From the NCBI GenBank assembly GCA_009695405.1, contig SIAZ01000060.1, positions 1 to 15,175 of the forward strand: a stretch of 15,175 bases of DNA, given 5' to 3'. This document shows, one piece after another, positions 1 through 7,689 of the stretch (its first letter is position 1; every line of letters begins with the position of its first letter). The translations under genes were made by a program, and so were the position numbers. The DNA comes from Pedosphaera sp. (GTDB taxonomy: Bacteria; Verrucomicrobiota; Verrucomicrobiia; Limisphaerales; UBA9464). The notes under the pieces were generated by a model. The model made no database searches, had not been told where the DNA came from, and worked only from the letters and a program-made list of their open reading frames with translations.

Positions 1-144
1 CGAAATCTTCGACTACATTGAAATCTTCTATAACCGCCAGCGCCGTCACACCTCCCTCCGAGGCCTTTCACCCGCTCAGTTCGAACTCAAAAATAACTAA
101 CCAATAACTCCCTTTTCTCTGTCCGTTTTATCGAAGCAGGCCCA
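1..144 (+). mobile_element. Right end of an IS3-family insertion sequence (truncated by window edge)
   Basis: The window opens inside an IS3-type transposase. About 20 nt after its stop comes a segment at 120-144 that begins TGTCCG and ends in CCCA. It has the look of an IS3-family right terminal inverted repeat, whose elements end in CA. The left end lies outside the window, so neither the repeat pairing nor a target-site duplication can be checked. The boundary at 144 is inferred from resemblance to typical IS3 ends. Confidence 0.6.
2..100 (+). CDS. IS3-family transposase (OrfB), C-terminal fragment
   Basis: The frame is open from the window edge to TAA at 98-100 and gives 32 residues. It contains FYNRQRRHTSLRGLSPAQFE, the hallmark C-terminus of the DDE integrase domain of IS3-family OrfB transposases (YN..R.H..L...P..F). 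OrfB supplies the catalytic activity that moves the element, usually as an OrfAB frameshift fusion. The catalytic DDE residues lie upstream of the window, so intactness cannot be judged. The end matches full-length family members, so the gene is not truncated at its 3' side. Confidence 0.88.
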   Translation, partial: EIFDYIEIFYNRQRRHTSLRGLSPAQFELKNN

Positions 145-302
145 GTTGCCCGCCGAACTTCCAGAAGGAGTGCATCAAGACCTTGCTCGGTTCGGCTAAA
201 CTGCTCAGTACTCAATAAGGAGTGAGTGCTATCTTGTCATCCGCCTCAATAAGCAAATTTCTGTCCATTTTAAATGCAGAAGAGTATCTAGAAATGGTTC
301 CA

Positions 303-1211
303 ATGAGATTAATCGTTATTTCATGTTTACTCACTTTCCTTCAATTGGTTTGTCCTAGTTTACAGGGCGCAGAAAGCCCACTTGCAGTTCGAACCAACTT
401 AGCTTGGAAGAGCGGTACACATCAACTGGGATTCGACGGACGCGAGCGAACTTTCCTTATCGATGTGCCTAAAAAGTTAAGATCCAAGGCACCGCTTCTG
501 CTGATTTTCCACGGGTTTGGAAATTCCGCAAAAGGCATTCGAGACTTAACCGGATTTGCACCTTTGGCTGAAAAGTACGGATTCGTTGCTGTTTATCCCG
601 AAGGCACTCACGACTCAAAAGGAAAACAGTTTTTTAATGTCGGATACCAATTTCATCAGGACCAAAAAGTAGATGACATTCAATTTGTTAAAAGTCTGAG
701 TGCTCGATTGGTAAATGACCTCGGACTTGATGCGCGATCCGTATTTGCCACAGGATTTTCCAATGGCGGCGATATGAGTTTTTTTCTCGGAGCGCAACGG
801 GATCCCTTCGTTGCCGCAATTGCTCCAGTTGCTGGAACAATGATGAACACTTGGACCAAAAATTTTAAACCTGCGGTTCGTCTATCAGTCATGGCAGTGA
901 ACGCTCCCCAAGATAAGATCACCCTTTGGAGCGGTGATATGCAAAACCGGGATGGCTGGGGAGCTTACCTTGGCACAGAAGCGGTGGTAAACCTGTGGAT
1001 AAAAGGGCTCGAACTCACCCAAAGTAACCGAGTTGATTTTGCAAAAACGATCCGATTAAACCGTTGGCCTGCCCAAAATGACCCGACAGAGGTGCGTCTT
1101 TACTTGATTGGTGGCGGTCATAATTGGCCACAGAATTTGGGGGTAGAAAAAGAGACGACGGCCGAGGTTATTTGGCGATTCTTTGACTCCCACCGTCCCA
1201 AGACGCCTTGA
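303..1211 (+). CDS. Exported alpha/beta-hydrolase, PHB depolymerase / feruloyl esterase-like (LpqC type)
   Basis: A secreted serine esterase of about 302 residues. From the ATG at 303 the protein starts with MRLIVISCLLTFLQL and a stretch ending in LQGAES, a Sec signal peptide of about 22 residues. The alpha/beta-hydrolase core shows the oxyanion segment HGFGNS (about residues 70-75) and the nucleophile elbow GFSNGG (Ser153). The acid is probably Asp204 in PQDK, and His273 lies in GGGHNWP. The VDD motif near residue 123 is also typical of this family. Such enzymes cleave polyester or hydroxycinnamate esters outside the cytoplasm; the substrate is not predictable here. An ATG at 294 is equally in frame. 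A GTG at 222 would place 27 extra residues before the signal peptide, although AAGGAG at 217-222 abuts it. The gene stands alone between an IS end and a long gap, so it may be accessory DNA. Confidence 0.85.
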   Translation: MRLIVISCLLTFLQLVCPSLQGAESPLAVRTNLAWKSGTHQLGFDGRERTFLIDVPKKLRSKAPLLLIFHGFGNSAKGIRDLTGFAPLAEKYGFVAVYPEGTHDSKGKQFFNVGYQFHQDQKVDDIQFVKSLSARLVNDLGLDARSVFATGFSNGGDMSFFLGAQRDPFVAAIAPVAGTMMNTWTKNFKPAVRLSVMAVNAPQDKITLWSGDMQNRDGWGAYLGTEAVVNLWIKGLELTQSNRVDFAKTIRLNRWPAQNDPTEVRLYLIGGGHNWPQNLGVEKETTAEVIWRFFDSHRPKTP

Positions 1212-1789
1212 CTGATCCTGTTGATCGAGGCTAAGTCGCCTTCCACGGGGCGTAGGAGCGCCCTTAAGGCGATCATCGAAAGTGCTCTTCGTCGGGAGAT
1301 TCGGCCCGCTTCAGACTGGGAGAATTCCCGACCCAACTCGGTTCGAGGTTCGGCTCTTTGGCATTCGTTGCATTCGAACGATTTTTGGCAGTCGGCTCAC
1401 CACGTTGGCTTAGATTTGCGCCCTCCAGAATGATTTGGACGAAGAGGACCTGCAAAAAGCGATCCACCTCGGATTGCCATGATTACGCCGTAAAGTATGG
1501 GAAGTGGTTTTGCCACCTTCGACACTGGCATCAGCGCCACTATCGTTCCTGCCGGACAGTCGGCGCTTTGGATCAGTCCAATTTTTTGACGACAGACGAT
1601 TTTCTAATTTAATTACCACCCTGCATAAGTGGTTGGTGCCAGCCCCTCATCAAGACTTTTGACCGAGACCGACAAGAGCAATAATGAGCCAATGGGGTCG
1701 CGGTTTCGGTTCGCGGGTTTAGCTTTTATAAAACTGATTCACCCTGAGGGCTGACTTCAGATGGCTTTTAGGATTAACTCGTGGGGCCG
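1212..1789. other. 578-nt gap without a convincing gene
   Basis: No open frame here resembles a protein I recognise. The + strand frame covering about 1410-1670 reads plausibly (it includes NDLDEEDLQKAIHLGLP, then LRRKVWEVVLP). It is interrupted by an in-frame TGA near 1480 and has no start, so it may be a decayed gene remnant. A nested hairpin sits at 1236-1272. TATAAA at 1727-1732 could be a -10 element for the downstream tyrS gene, but it lacks a good -35 partner. Confidence 0.45.
1236..1272. repeat. Nested inverted repeat / hairpin after the esterase gene
   Basis: The outer arms TCGCCTT (1236-1242) and AAGGCGA (1266-1272) are perfectly complementary. Inside them GGGCG (1248-1252) pairs with CGCCC (1259-1263) around a 6-nt loop. 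The element begins 25 nt after the esterase stop, but no T-run follows, so a classical intrinsic terminator is not supported. It could be a transcript-end stabilising structure or a repeat-family member. Confidence 0.4.
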
Positions 1790-3088
1790 ATGAACATTTT
1801 GGATGAACTGCGCTGGCGTGGGCTCTTCGCCGACTGCACCGATACCGATGCCTTAACGACCCGCCTCGCTGCGGGGCCCTTGACCTTATACTGTGGCTTT
1901 GATCCCACGGCTGACACTCTGCATGTGGGTAATCTGGTACCGCTATTGTGTCTCCGACGCTTTCAATTAGCGGGAAATATTCCGATTGCCTTAGGAGGTG
2001 GGGCAACGGGGATGATTGGAGATCCTAGTGGTCGATCAGCCGAGCGGAATCTACTCACATCCGAAGTTCTTCAACACAATATCGCATCAATTAAAGGGCA
2101 ACTCGCTCGATTCCTCGACTTCGATGCCCCCAGCAATCCGGCTCGATTGGTAGATAATTACGACTGGTTTTCACCGATTTCGTATCTCGAATTCCTCCGC
2201 GATGTGGGTAAGCACTTCACGGTAAATTGGATGATTGCGAAGGAGTCAGTGAGGTCTCGAATGGAAGATCGGGACAATGGTATTAGCTATACCGAGTTTA
2301 GCTACATGTTGCTTCAAGCGTATGATTTTTATTATTTGCGCAAGGAAATGACCTGCGAATTACAGATTGGTGCAACCGATCAATGGGGAAATATTACCGC
2401 TGGATCGGAGCTTTGCCGTCGCCGCTTGGGCACGACCGTCTGGGGACTTACACTTCCCCTCCTAACCAAGGCGGACGGCACAAAATATGGCAAGAGTGCC
2501 TCGGGGGCAGTGTGGTTAGATCCTAAACGAACCAGTCCCTATCGCTTCTATCAATTCTTTGTGCAGAGCGACGATCGCGACATCATCAAACTACTAAAAG
2601 TTCTCACTTTTCTTTCTCAAGAGGAGATCGTCGCATTGGAGTCCGAATTGGCGGCCAACCCGGGTGCTCGTGCACCACACAAGGCCTTAGCTCGAGCCGT
2701 GACCGATTTGGTTCACGGTGAGGCGGCGACATCAGAGGCTATTCGGGCGAGTGAAATTCTCTTTGGTGGCGATCTAACCGGTGTCGAGGAAAGCACTTTT
2801 AATGAACTTCTAGGTGAAGTACCCACTCAGTTTGTGGCTGCGAATCGCTTGGGAAATGAGGGGATGCCCCTGACCGAACTCTTGGTTGAAGCAGGGCTTT
2901 GTGCCAGTAAGGGGCAGGCTCGAACTGACATTCAAGGCGGTGGAGTTTCCGTCAATAACGTTCGATCAATCGGTGCTCAGCAACATCTGACCTCTACCGA
3001 CCTGCTGTTTGGCCAGCATCTTCTTCTCAGAAAAGGGAAACGAAATTATGTGGTTGTGACTGTGAAAAAGGATTCCGCAACGCTCTAA
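1790..3088 (+). CDS. tyrS: Tyrosyl-tRNA synthetase
   Basis: Cytoplasmic class I aminoacyl-tRNA synthetase that charges tRNA-Tyr with tyrosine. From the ATG at 1790 it has 432 residues, normal for bacterial TyrRS. The N-terminus MNILDELRWRGL matches the usual family start. The HIGH-type signature is HVGN (45-48), the tyrosine pocket shows GATDQWGN (194-201), and the KMSKS-type loop is KYGKS (232-236). A C-terminal S4 RNA-binding domain follows from about residue 360 (LTELLVEAGLCASKGQAR). A GTG at 1781 is in frame with a TTTAGGA 8 nt upstream. It adds only three residues and could be the true start. The gene is isolated by long gaps on both sides and followed by a probable terminator, so it is likely monocistronic. 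No T-box is visible upstream. Confidence 0.97.
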   Translation: MNILDELRWRGLFADCTDTDALTTRLAAGPLTLYCGFDPTADTLHVGNLVPLLCLRRFQLAGNIPIALGGGATGMIGDPSGRSAERNLLTSEVLQHNIASIKGQLARFLDFDAPSNPARLVDNYDWFSPISYLEFLRDVGKHFTVNWMIAKESVRSRMEDRDNGISYTEFSYMLLQAYDFYYLRKEMTCELQIGATDQWGNITAGSELCRRRLGTTVWGLTLPLLTKADGTKYGKSASGAVWLDPKRTSPYRFYQFFVQSDDRDIIKLLKVLTFLSQEEIVALESELAANPGARAPHKALARAVTDLVHGEAATSEAIRASEILFGGDLTGVEESTFNELLGEVPTQFVAANRLGNEGMPLTELLVEAGLCASKGQARTDIQGGGVSVNNVRSIGAQQHLTSTDLLFGQHLLLRKGKRNYVVVTVKKDSATL

Positions 3089-3198
3089 ACGAAAGTGGAA
3101 CTTTACTTTTTAAAATAACCTCCATTTACAGGCGGACTCGACGGGCATAATATCCTCCGTGAACTCGGCACCCCCTTCTTCATGGCCTTTCTATAGTC

Positions 3199-3226
3199 AC
3201 CCTTGAAGTTAGTTTTCAGGGTTTTT
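3199..3226 (+). terminator. Probable intrinsic terminator downstream of tyrS
   Basis: ACCCT plus GAA (with one bulged T) pairs with TTC plus AGGGT, giving an 8-bp stem around a 7-nt loop. TTTTT follows at once at 3222-3226. It lies about 110 nt after the tyrS stop and before the beta-propeller gene, separating the two transcription units. Confidence 0.55.
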
Positions 3227-3347
3227 CTGTTAGAATACTGCCTTGGCCACCTCGGCATTGGGGCTTCTTTTAAACGGTTACAAGGTGTTTTTAATGACGT
3301 ATTTCTTGTTTCTCATTTCTGCGTTAAAATCTTCAATTTACATTCCC

Positions 3348-4244
3348 ATGATCCGTTTGTTTTCTAGAACTCTTTTTGCGTCAATCGGAGGGGCTTTGGC
3401 CTTGTCCCTCGTTGGTCAGGCTGCGGATGCTCCAATCAAACACCGACTTTTATTCACCGAATACGGTCAAGGCCCAAACCGTTTCATCGAGTTGGATAAA
3501 AATGGGAATCAGATTTGGGAATTCAAACCACCGAGTACGACGGTTATTTTTCAAGTTCTGCCCACTGGAAACATTCTATTTGGATACGGTGGCAAGCCGA
3601 CAGGGGTGCGTGAAATTACTTCACGAGGTAAAACTGTTTTTGATTATCAGAGTCAATCTCAACAAGTGTTTGGAACCGAGCGTTTGGCTAATGGGAATAC
3701 ACTCGTTGCCGAGCAAGGTCCTCCGCAGGCGGTGGAGGTAGATGCTGAAGGCAAAATCGTTCACATAACCCCGCTGCTTACAAGTCAGTCTGAGTATCAT
3801 CTGCAGGTTCGCAATATTCACAAACTTGCCAATGGTAACATCCTCGCTGCGCACGAGGGGGAGGGGGCTGTGCGCGAAGTGGATCCCCAAGGCCACCTTG
3901 TCTGGGAGTTTACGGGTGTTACCAATGCCGGAGATGCACAGCGACTTTCCAACGGAAATACCCTCATTTCTTGCGGCACACAAAAGCGGGTGATCGAGGT
4001 CAATCCAGATAAAAAGATCGTCTGGGAGTTCGGCGCGAAGGATGCCCCAGAACTTAATCTGACTTGGGTTTCTAGCCTGCAACAGTTAAAGAATGGTAAT
4101 CTCTTGATCGGTAATTTTCTGCGCGGTCAAGAGGGCAATGGCGCTCATGCATTTGAGGTTACGCGCAAGAAAAAGGTGGTCTGGAAATGGACGGATCATA
4201 CTTTTATTAAGTCGCTAACAACGGTTCGTGTCCTCGGCGAATAA
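3348..4244 (+). CDS. Exported beta-propeller protein with NGN-type blade repeats
   Basis: Protein of 298 residues from the ATG at 3348. The start was chosen because it gives a clean signal peptide (MIRLFSRTLFASIGGALAL, ending VGQAADA). The longer frame from a TTG at 3243 would bury it behind 35 residues. The mature part consists of repeats of one blade pattern: a L.NGN.L strand followed by an EVD..G..VWEF strand. The NGN/TGN turns fall near residues 73, 116, 163, 203 and 250, and EVD/VWEF strands recur near 45-59, 129-139, 176-188, 216-228 and 269-281. This suggests a propeller of about six blades, similar to PQQ-like or arylsulfotransferase-type propellers. No catalytic residues can be assigned, so function is unknown; binding or scaffolding in the periplasm is possible. 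It ends 42 nt before the hydroxyacid dehydrogenase and could be the first gene of that transcription unit. Confidence 0.85.
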   Translation: MIRLFSRTLFASIGGALALSLVGQAADAPIKHRLLFTEYGQGPNRFIELDKNGNQIWEFKPPSTTVIFQVLPTGNILFGYGGKPTGVREITSRGKTVFDYQSQSQQVFGTERLANGNTLVAEQGPPQAVEVDAEGKIVHITPLLTSQSEYHLQVRNIHKLANGNILAAHEGEGAVREVDPQGHLVWEFTGVTNAGDAQRLSNGNTLISCGTQKRVIEVNPDKKIVWEFGAKDAPELNLTWVSSLQQLKNGNLLIGNFLRGQEGNGAHAFEVTRKKKVVWKWTDHTFIKSLTTVRVLGE

Positions 4245-4286
4245 TTGATCACTTTATCTCTCTAGCTCACCTCCCAACTTGTCTTT

Positions 4287-5261
4287 ATGTTAAAAGTTGT
4301 TGTTACTGATTATACCTTTGCAGATCTTGACATGGAGTTAGCGATCTTGGCACCCCATGTCGAGGTCACTTCGTTCAAAGCGAAACGGTCGACGTCTGAA
4401 TTAGCCGAGTTGGTCCACGACTCCGATGCTGTCATCACCCAGTTTGCCACGATCAATGAGGAAGTGATCCAAGCTATGAACAAAGCGAGGGTGATTGTGC
4501 GTTACGGAATTGGCTTTGATAACGTCGATATCAAAGCCGCTTGGCGGCGAGGCATTCCGGTGTGCAATATCCCTGATTACTGTGTCGATGAAGTCGCTGA
4601 TCACGCCTTGGCGTTCATCTTAGCTACGACGCGGCAGGTGATTCCAAACACCCTCCACTTACGCGCACAGCAATGGGGATTGCCAGTACCAGTGCGTTCC
4701 ATGCAGGCCTTGAAATATCTGACCGTCGGCATCATTGGATTCGGTCGGATCGGGCGTGAAGTTGTCCAACGACTTCTTGCCTTCAAGGCGCGCGTTTTGG
4801 TGTTCGACCCAGTGGTTGCAGAGGAAGAAATTACCAAAGTAGGTGCGATCGTTGTAGCGTCTTTCGAGGAACTATTAGCCCAAAGTGATATTGTTTCGCC
4901 GCATTGTCCCTCCACGCCAAAAACCAAAAAAATGTTTAATGCAGCGGCCTTCGCAAAAATGAAAGAGGGTGCCATTTTTATCAATGTAAGTCGGGGAGAT
5001 TTGACCGATAGCAACGCGTTGATTGAGGCTTTAGAAAGCGGTAAATTGGGTGGCGCAGCTTTAGATGTGTTTGATCCTGAACCCATTCCCACAGACAATC
5101 TGATTCTGCAGAGTCCCAATGTCATTCTCGCTGCTCACGTCGCCTCGGTAAGCCCAACAGCGGTAAAGACACTGCGGGAAACGGCCGCACGGATCGCACT
5201 CAAGGCGGTGCTTGGCGAGCCTTTACCTAATGTCGTCAATGGAGTGTCGCTCCGTCGTTAA
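4287..5261 (+). CDS. D-isomer-specific 2-hydroxyacid dehydrogenase (PGDH/CtBP-like)
   Basis: NAD-dependent cytoplasmic oxidoreductase that interconverts a 2-hydroxy acid and a 2-oxo acid. Its 324 residues are standard for the short form, without a C-terminal ACT domain. The Rossmann motif GFGRIG is at 151-156, with an acidic residue (Asp174 in VFDP) at the end of the second strand, which favours NAD. The catalytic set is Arg236 (NVSRGD), Glu265 (DPEP) and His284 (AAHVAS). YGIGFDNVD (73-81) and CVDEVADHAL (99-108) are typical of the SerA/CtBP branch. It is the first metabolic gene of a co-directional run, and MQO follows. Glyoxylate, hydroxypyruvate, phosphoglycerate or a sugar-acid derivative are all possible substrates. 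A biosynthetic serA role is less likely given the catabolic neighbours. There is no Shine-Dalgarno sequence; the leader is pyrimidine-rich. Confidence 0.92.
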   Translation: MLKVVVTDYTFADLDMELAILAPHVEVTSFKAKRSTSELAELVHDSDAVITQFATINEEVIQAMNKARVIVRYGIGFDNVDIKAAWRRGIPVCNIPDYCVDEVADHALAFILATTRQVIPNTLHLRAQQWGLPVPVRSMQALKYLTVGIIGFGRIGREVVQRLLAFKARVLVFDPVVAEEEITKVGAIVVASFEELLAQSDIVSPHCPSTPKTKKMFNAAAFAKMKEGAIFINVSRGDLTDSNALIEALESGKLGGAALDVFDPEPIPTDNLILQSPNVILAAHVASVSPTAVKTLRETAARIALKAVLGEPLPNVVNGVSLRR

Positions 5262-5325
5262 AAGTGTGGATGATGTAGCTTATTTGCCTTTTTAACCTGT
5301 GTCTGGTTTTTCCTCCTATTCAGAG

Positions 5326-6828
5326 ATGCCAATTGAGACGCCCGATGTCATTCTTATTGGCAGCGGGATTATGTCGGCTAATCTCGGGGTGATGCTCAAG
5401 TGCTTGGAGCCACGGTTGAAGATTCAGTTGTTTGAAATCACCGACGATTTGACCCAGGAAAGTTCCGACGGTTGGAATAATGCGGGTACCGGTCATGCGG
5501 GTCTTTGCGAACTGAGTTATACGCCGAAACGTGAAGCGAACGGTTCGGTGAATGTCTCCAAGGCGATCGCTATCTTTGAGCAATTCGAACATTCAAAGCA
5601 GTTCTGGAGTTACGCGGTTGCAAAAGGGTTAGCGCGAGGCGCTGGAGACTTCATTCATAGTGTCCCCCATATTGGTTTTGCCGAAGGTCAAGAGGACGTC
5701 GACTTTTTACGAGCGCGTCATCAAGCAATGGCAGATCATCACTTTTTCAAGACGATGGACTATTCTGTCGACCCTCAGACACTTACCGCTTGGGCACCCT
5801 TAGTCCTCGAAGGTCGGGATGAAGGCCCAGTCGCGGCGACCCGAGCCACTGGGGGTACCGAGGTCGATTTCGGGAAACTCTCGCGAAGTTTGCTGGGTTG
5901 GCTTGCTCAACAGGAGGGGTGTGGTATCGCCGTCGGACATCGAGTCACCCGTTTGAGTAAAATCTCCACAGGATGGGAAGTGAAGGTCACTCATGTCGCT
6001 TCGGGCGAGCAACGACTGCATCGCGCTCACTTTGTTTTTGTTGGTGCTGGCGGTGGTAGTTTACCTCTCCTCCAATCGGCGCATCTCGTCGAGACACACG
6101 GGATGGCTGGGTTCCCAATTGGGGGACAATGGCTGGTGTGCGATACCCCTGAAGTCGTGGCGCGTCATTCTGCTAAGGTCTATGGCAGAGTGCCTCCCTC
6201 AATACCCAGTCTCGGGGGGCCCCATTTGGATCGTCGAAGGCTGAATCGCCAGAGCCAATTACTCTTTGGGCCGTTTGCCTCTTGGACCACCCAGTTTCTC
6301 CATAAAACAGGTCGTTACACCGACCTTCCCTTGTCAATTCGTCCCGGCAATCTGAGTACTTTAATCAAGACAGGCCTGCACGCTCATCCTCTCGTTCGTT
6401 ATCTGATTTCACAAGGGTTGCAAAGTATGTCCGACCGTATTGCGACATTGCGGACTTTTTATCCTCGAGCACAGGCTTCGGACTGGCGGTTGATTGATGC
6501 GGGTATTCGAGTGCAATCTCTCCAAAAATCGGATCACGGTGCCATCTCATTTGGTACCTCTGTCTTCACCCCTGCCGACCGGTCGCTAGCTGCTCTTTTA
6601 GGTGCCTCACCTGGGGCTTCGGTCTCGGTGCCTATTGCTCTCGAAGTCATCAAGAAATGTTTGCCTCACTTGCTTGAGCCCCCTCTAGGACACTCACGAA
6701 TGAAAGCGATGATCCCGACCTACGACGAGGACCTAAAACAATCCTGTAATGCGGATCGATTTGAAAGTGTTCAAGCCGCGACTCACGGTCTTCTGGAACT
6801 AAGCCCGTCGACTAAATCAACGATTTAG
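5326..6828 (+). CDS. mqo: Malate:quinone oxidoreductase
   Basis: FAD-dependent, membrane-associated enzyme that oxidises (S)-malate to oxaloacetate and reduces quinone. The ATG at 5326 gives 500 residues, in the family range. The N-terminal dinucleotide-binding segment DVILIGSGIMSANLG is followed by SSDGWNNAGTGHAGLCEL, the MQO signature. Further hallmarks are TGGTEVDFGKLSR in the middle and LLGASPGASVSVPIALEV near the C-terminus. A GTG at 5299 adds nine residues; neither start has a Shine-Dalgarno sequence, and ATG was preferred because every neighbour uses it. MQO is usually a stand-alone TCA-cycle gene, so its place inside a catabolic run is unusual. It may be a second copy, or may act on another hydroxy acid made by this pathway. 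A 7-bp inverted repeat with a 3-nt loop (6812-6828) spans the stop codon. Confidence 0.93.
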   Translation: MPIETPDVILIGSGIMSANLGVMLKCLEPRLKIQLFEITDDLTQESSDGWNNAGTGHAGLCELSYTPKREANGSVNVSKAIAIFEQFEHSKQFWSYAVAKGLARGAGDFIHSVPHIGFAEGQEDVDFLRARHQAMADHHFFKTMDYSVDPQTLTAWAPLVLEGRDEGPVAATRATGGTEVDFGKLSRSLLGWLAQQEGCGIAVGHRVTRLSKISTGWEVKVTHVASGEQRLHRAHFVFVGAGGGSLPLLQSAHLVETHGMAGFPIGGQWLVCDTPEVVARHSAKVYGRVPPSIPSLGGPHLDRRRLNRQSQLLFGPFASWTTQFLHKTGRYTDLPLSIRPGNLSTLIKTGLHAHPLVRYLISQGLQSMSDRIATLRTFYPRAQASDWRLIDAGIRVQSLQKSDHGAISFGTSVFTPADRSLAALLGASPGASVSVPIALEVIKKCLPHLLEPPLGHSRMKAMIPTYDEDLKQSCNADRFESVQAATHGLLELSPSTKSTI

Positions 6829-6883
6829 GCATTTCGATACTGTGAAAATTTTTAAACAGACCTAGACTTTAGGCACTTCCCTA

Positions 6884-7654
6884 ATGATTCATTTAACCGA
6901 TAAAATTGCGATCGTTACTGGGGCAGGGTCCGGAATTGGTGCGGCTATCGCTGTCTGTTTCGCAGAGGCAGGAGCTCGAGTGTATGTGGCTGATTGCAAT
7001 GAAATCGCCGCGTTAGAAACGGTACAAACAATCGAGCATAAGGGAGGTTGGGCGCGCTCTCATCTTGTGGATATCGCTCAACATTCGGCGTGCGACTCAC
7101 TCATTCAACGGGTGCTCTTGGAGAATAACCAGCGCTGCGATGTGCTGGTGAACAACGCTGGGGTGGGGCATGTTGGGACGATTTTGACCACCGACCCCTC
7201 CGATCTAGAACGGCTTTGGCAGATCAATCTACGAGGCGCTTATTTTCTCAGTCGCGCGGTGTTGCCATCAATGATCGCTCAACAGTCTGGTTCGATTATT
7301 CATTTGGCTTCCATCGCCGGAGTGATGGGAATGGAAGCTCGATTTGCTTACACAATCACCAAACACGCCGTGGTGGGAATGACCCGTGCCATGGCGATGG
7401 ATCATGGGACCACGGGTGTTCGTATCAATTGTATCTGTCCGGGCCGAGTACAGACCCCATTCGTTGCAGCGAGACTGCGGGAATCTCCGGATCCAGCAGA
7501 GTATCTGCGCCAAATGGAAGCGCCCCATGCGATGAAGCGAATGGCTGAACCCTTCGAGATTGCATCCGCAGCCCTTTATCTGGCGAGTGATGCTTCCTCC
7601 TTTGTTACTGGCAGTGCGATGGTCGTCGATGGAGGCTACACGGCCGGTAAATAG
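6884..7654 (+). CDS. Short-chain dehydrogenase/reductase (classical SDR)
   Basis: Cytoplasmic NAD(P)-dependent alcohol/ketone oxidoreductase of 256 residues, classical SDR length. The cofactor motif is TGAGSGIG (12-19), followed by NNAG (90-93). The complete catalytic tetrad is present: Asn115 (QINLRG), Ser143 (LASIAG), Tyr156 and Lys160 (YTITK). Asp37 after the second strand (VADC) suggests NAD rather than NADP. PG at 186-187 and the terminal VVDGGYTAG are usual. It lies 35 nt upstream of the FAH-family hydrolase. This SDR-FAH pairing recalls 2-keto-3-deoxy-L-fuconate or -rhamnonate dehydrogenase followed by the diketo-acid hydrolase, which is the best functional guess. Other hydroxy-acid or polyol substrates cannot be excluded. 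Confidence 0.92.
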   Translation: MIHLTDKIAIVTGAGSGIGAAIAVCFAEAGARVYVADCNEIAALETVQTIEHKGGWARSHLVDIAQHSACDSLIQRVLLENNQRCDVLVNNAGVGHVGTILTTDPSDLERLWQINLRGAYFLSRAVLPSMIAQQSGSIIHLASIAGVMGMEARFAYTITKHAVVGMTRAMAMDHGTTGVRINCICPGRVQTPFVAARLRESPDPAEYLRQMEAPHAMKRMAEPFEIASAALYLASDASSFVTGSAMVVDGGYTAGK

Positions 7655-7689
7655 TCACTTAAATAGAACTCTCTTACCTTTTTATTTTT

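Noticed and set aside
222..302. GTG start at 222 for the esterase
   Set aside because: It would bury an evident signal peptide behind 27 residues. AAGGAG at 217-222 overlaps the GTG, which is too close to act as its ribosome binding site.
1221..1619. Short open frames on both strands in the esterase-tyrS gap
   Set aside because: All are under 90 codons, mutually overlapping, without recognisable motifs or good start signals.
1640..1789. T-box or other leader riboswitch before tyrS
   Set aside because: The region is GC-rich in places, but no T-box core sequence (GGGTGG-type antiterminator block) or terminator hairpin with a T-run is present.
3243..3347. TTG start at 3243 for the propeller protein
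   Set aside because: The ATG at 3348 gives a compact signal peptide; the 35-residue extension has no support.
3621..4082. 153-codon open frame on the - strand
   Set aside because: It is antisense to the propeller repeats, whose + strand frame has a signal peptide and regular blades.
4601..5125. 174-codon open frame on the - strand
   Set aside because: It lies wholly inside the well-supported hydroxyacid dehydrogenase and has no family motifs; it is an antisense shadow.
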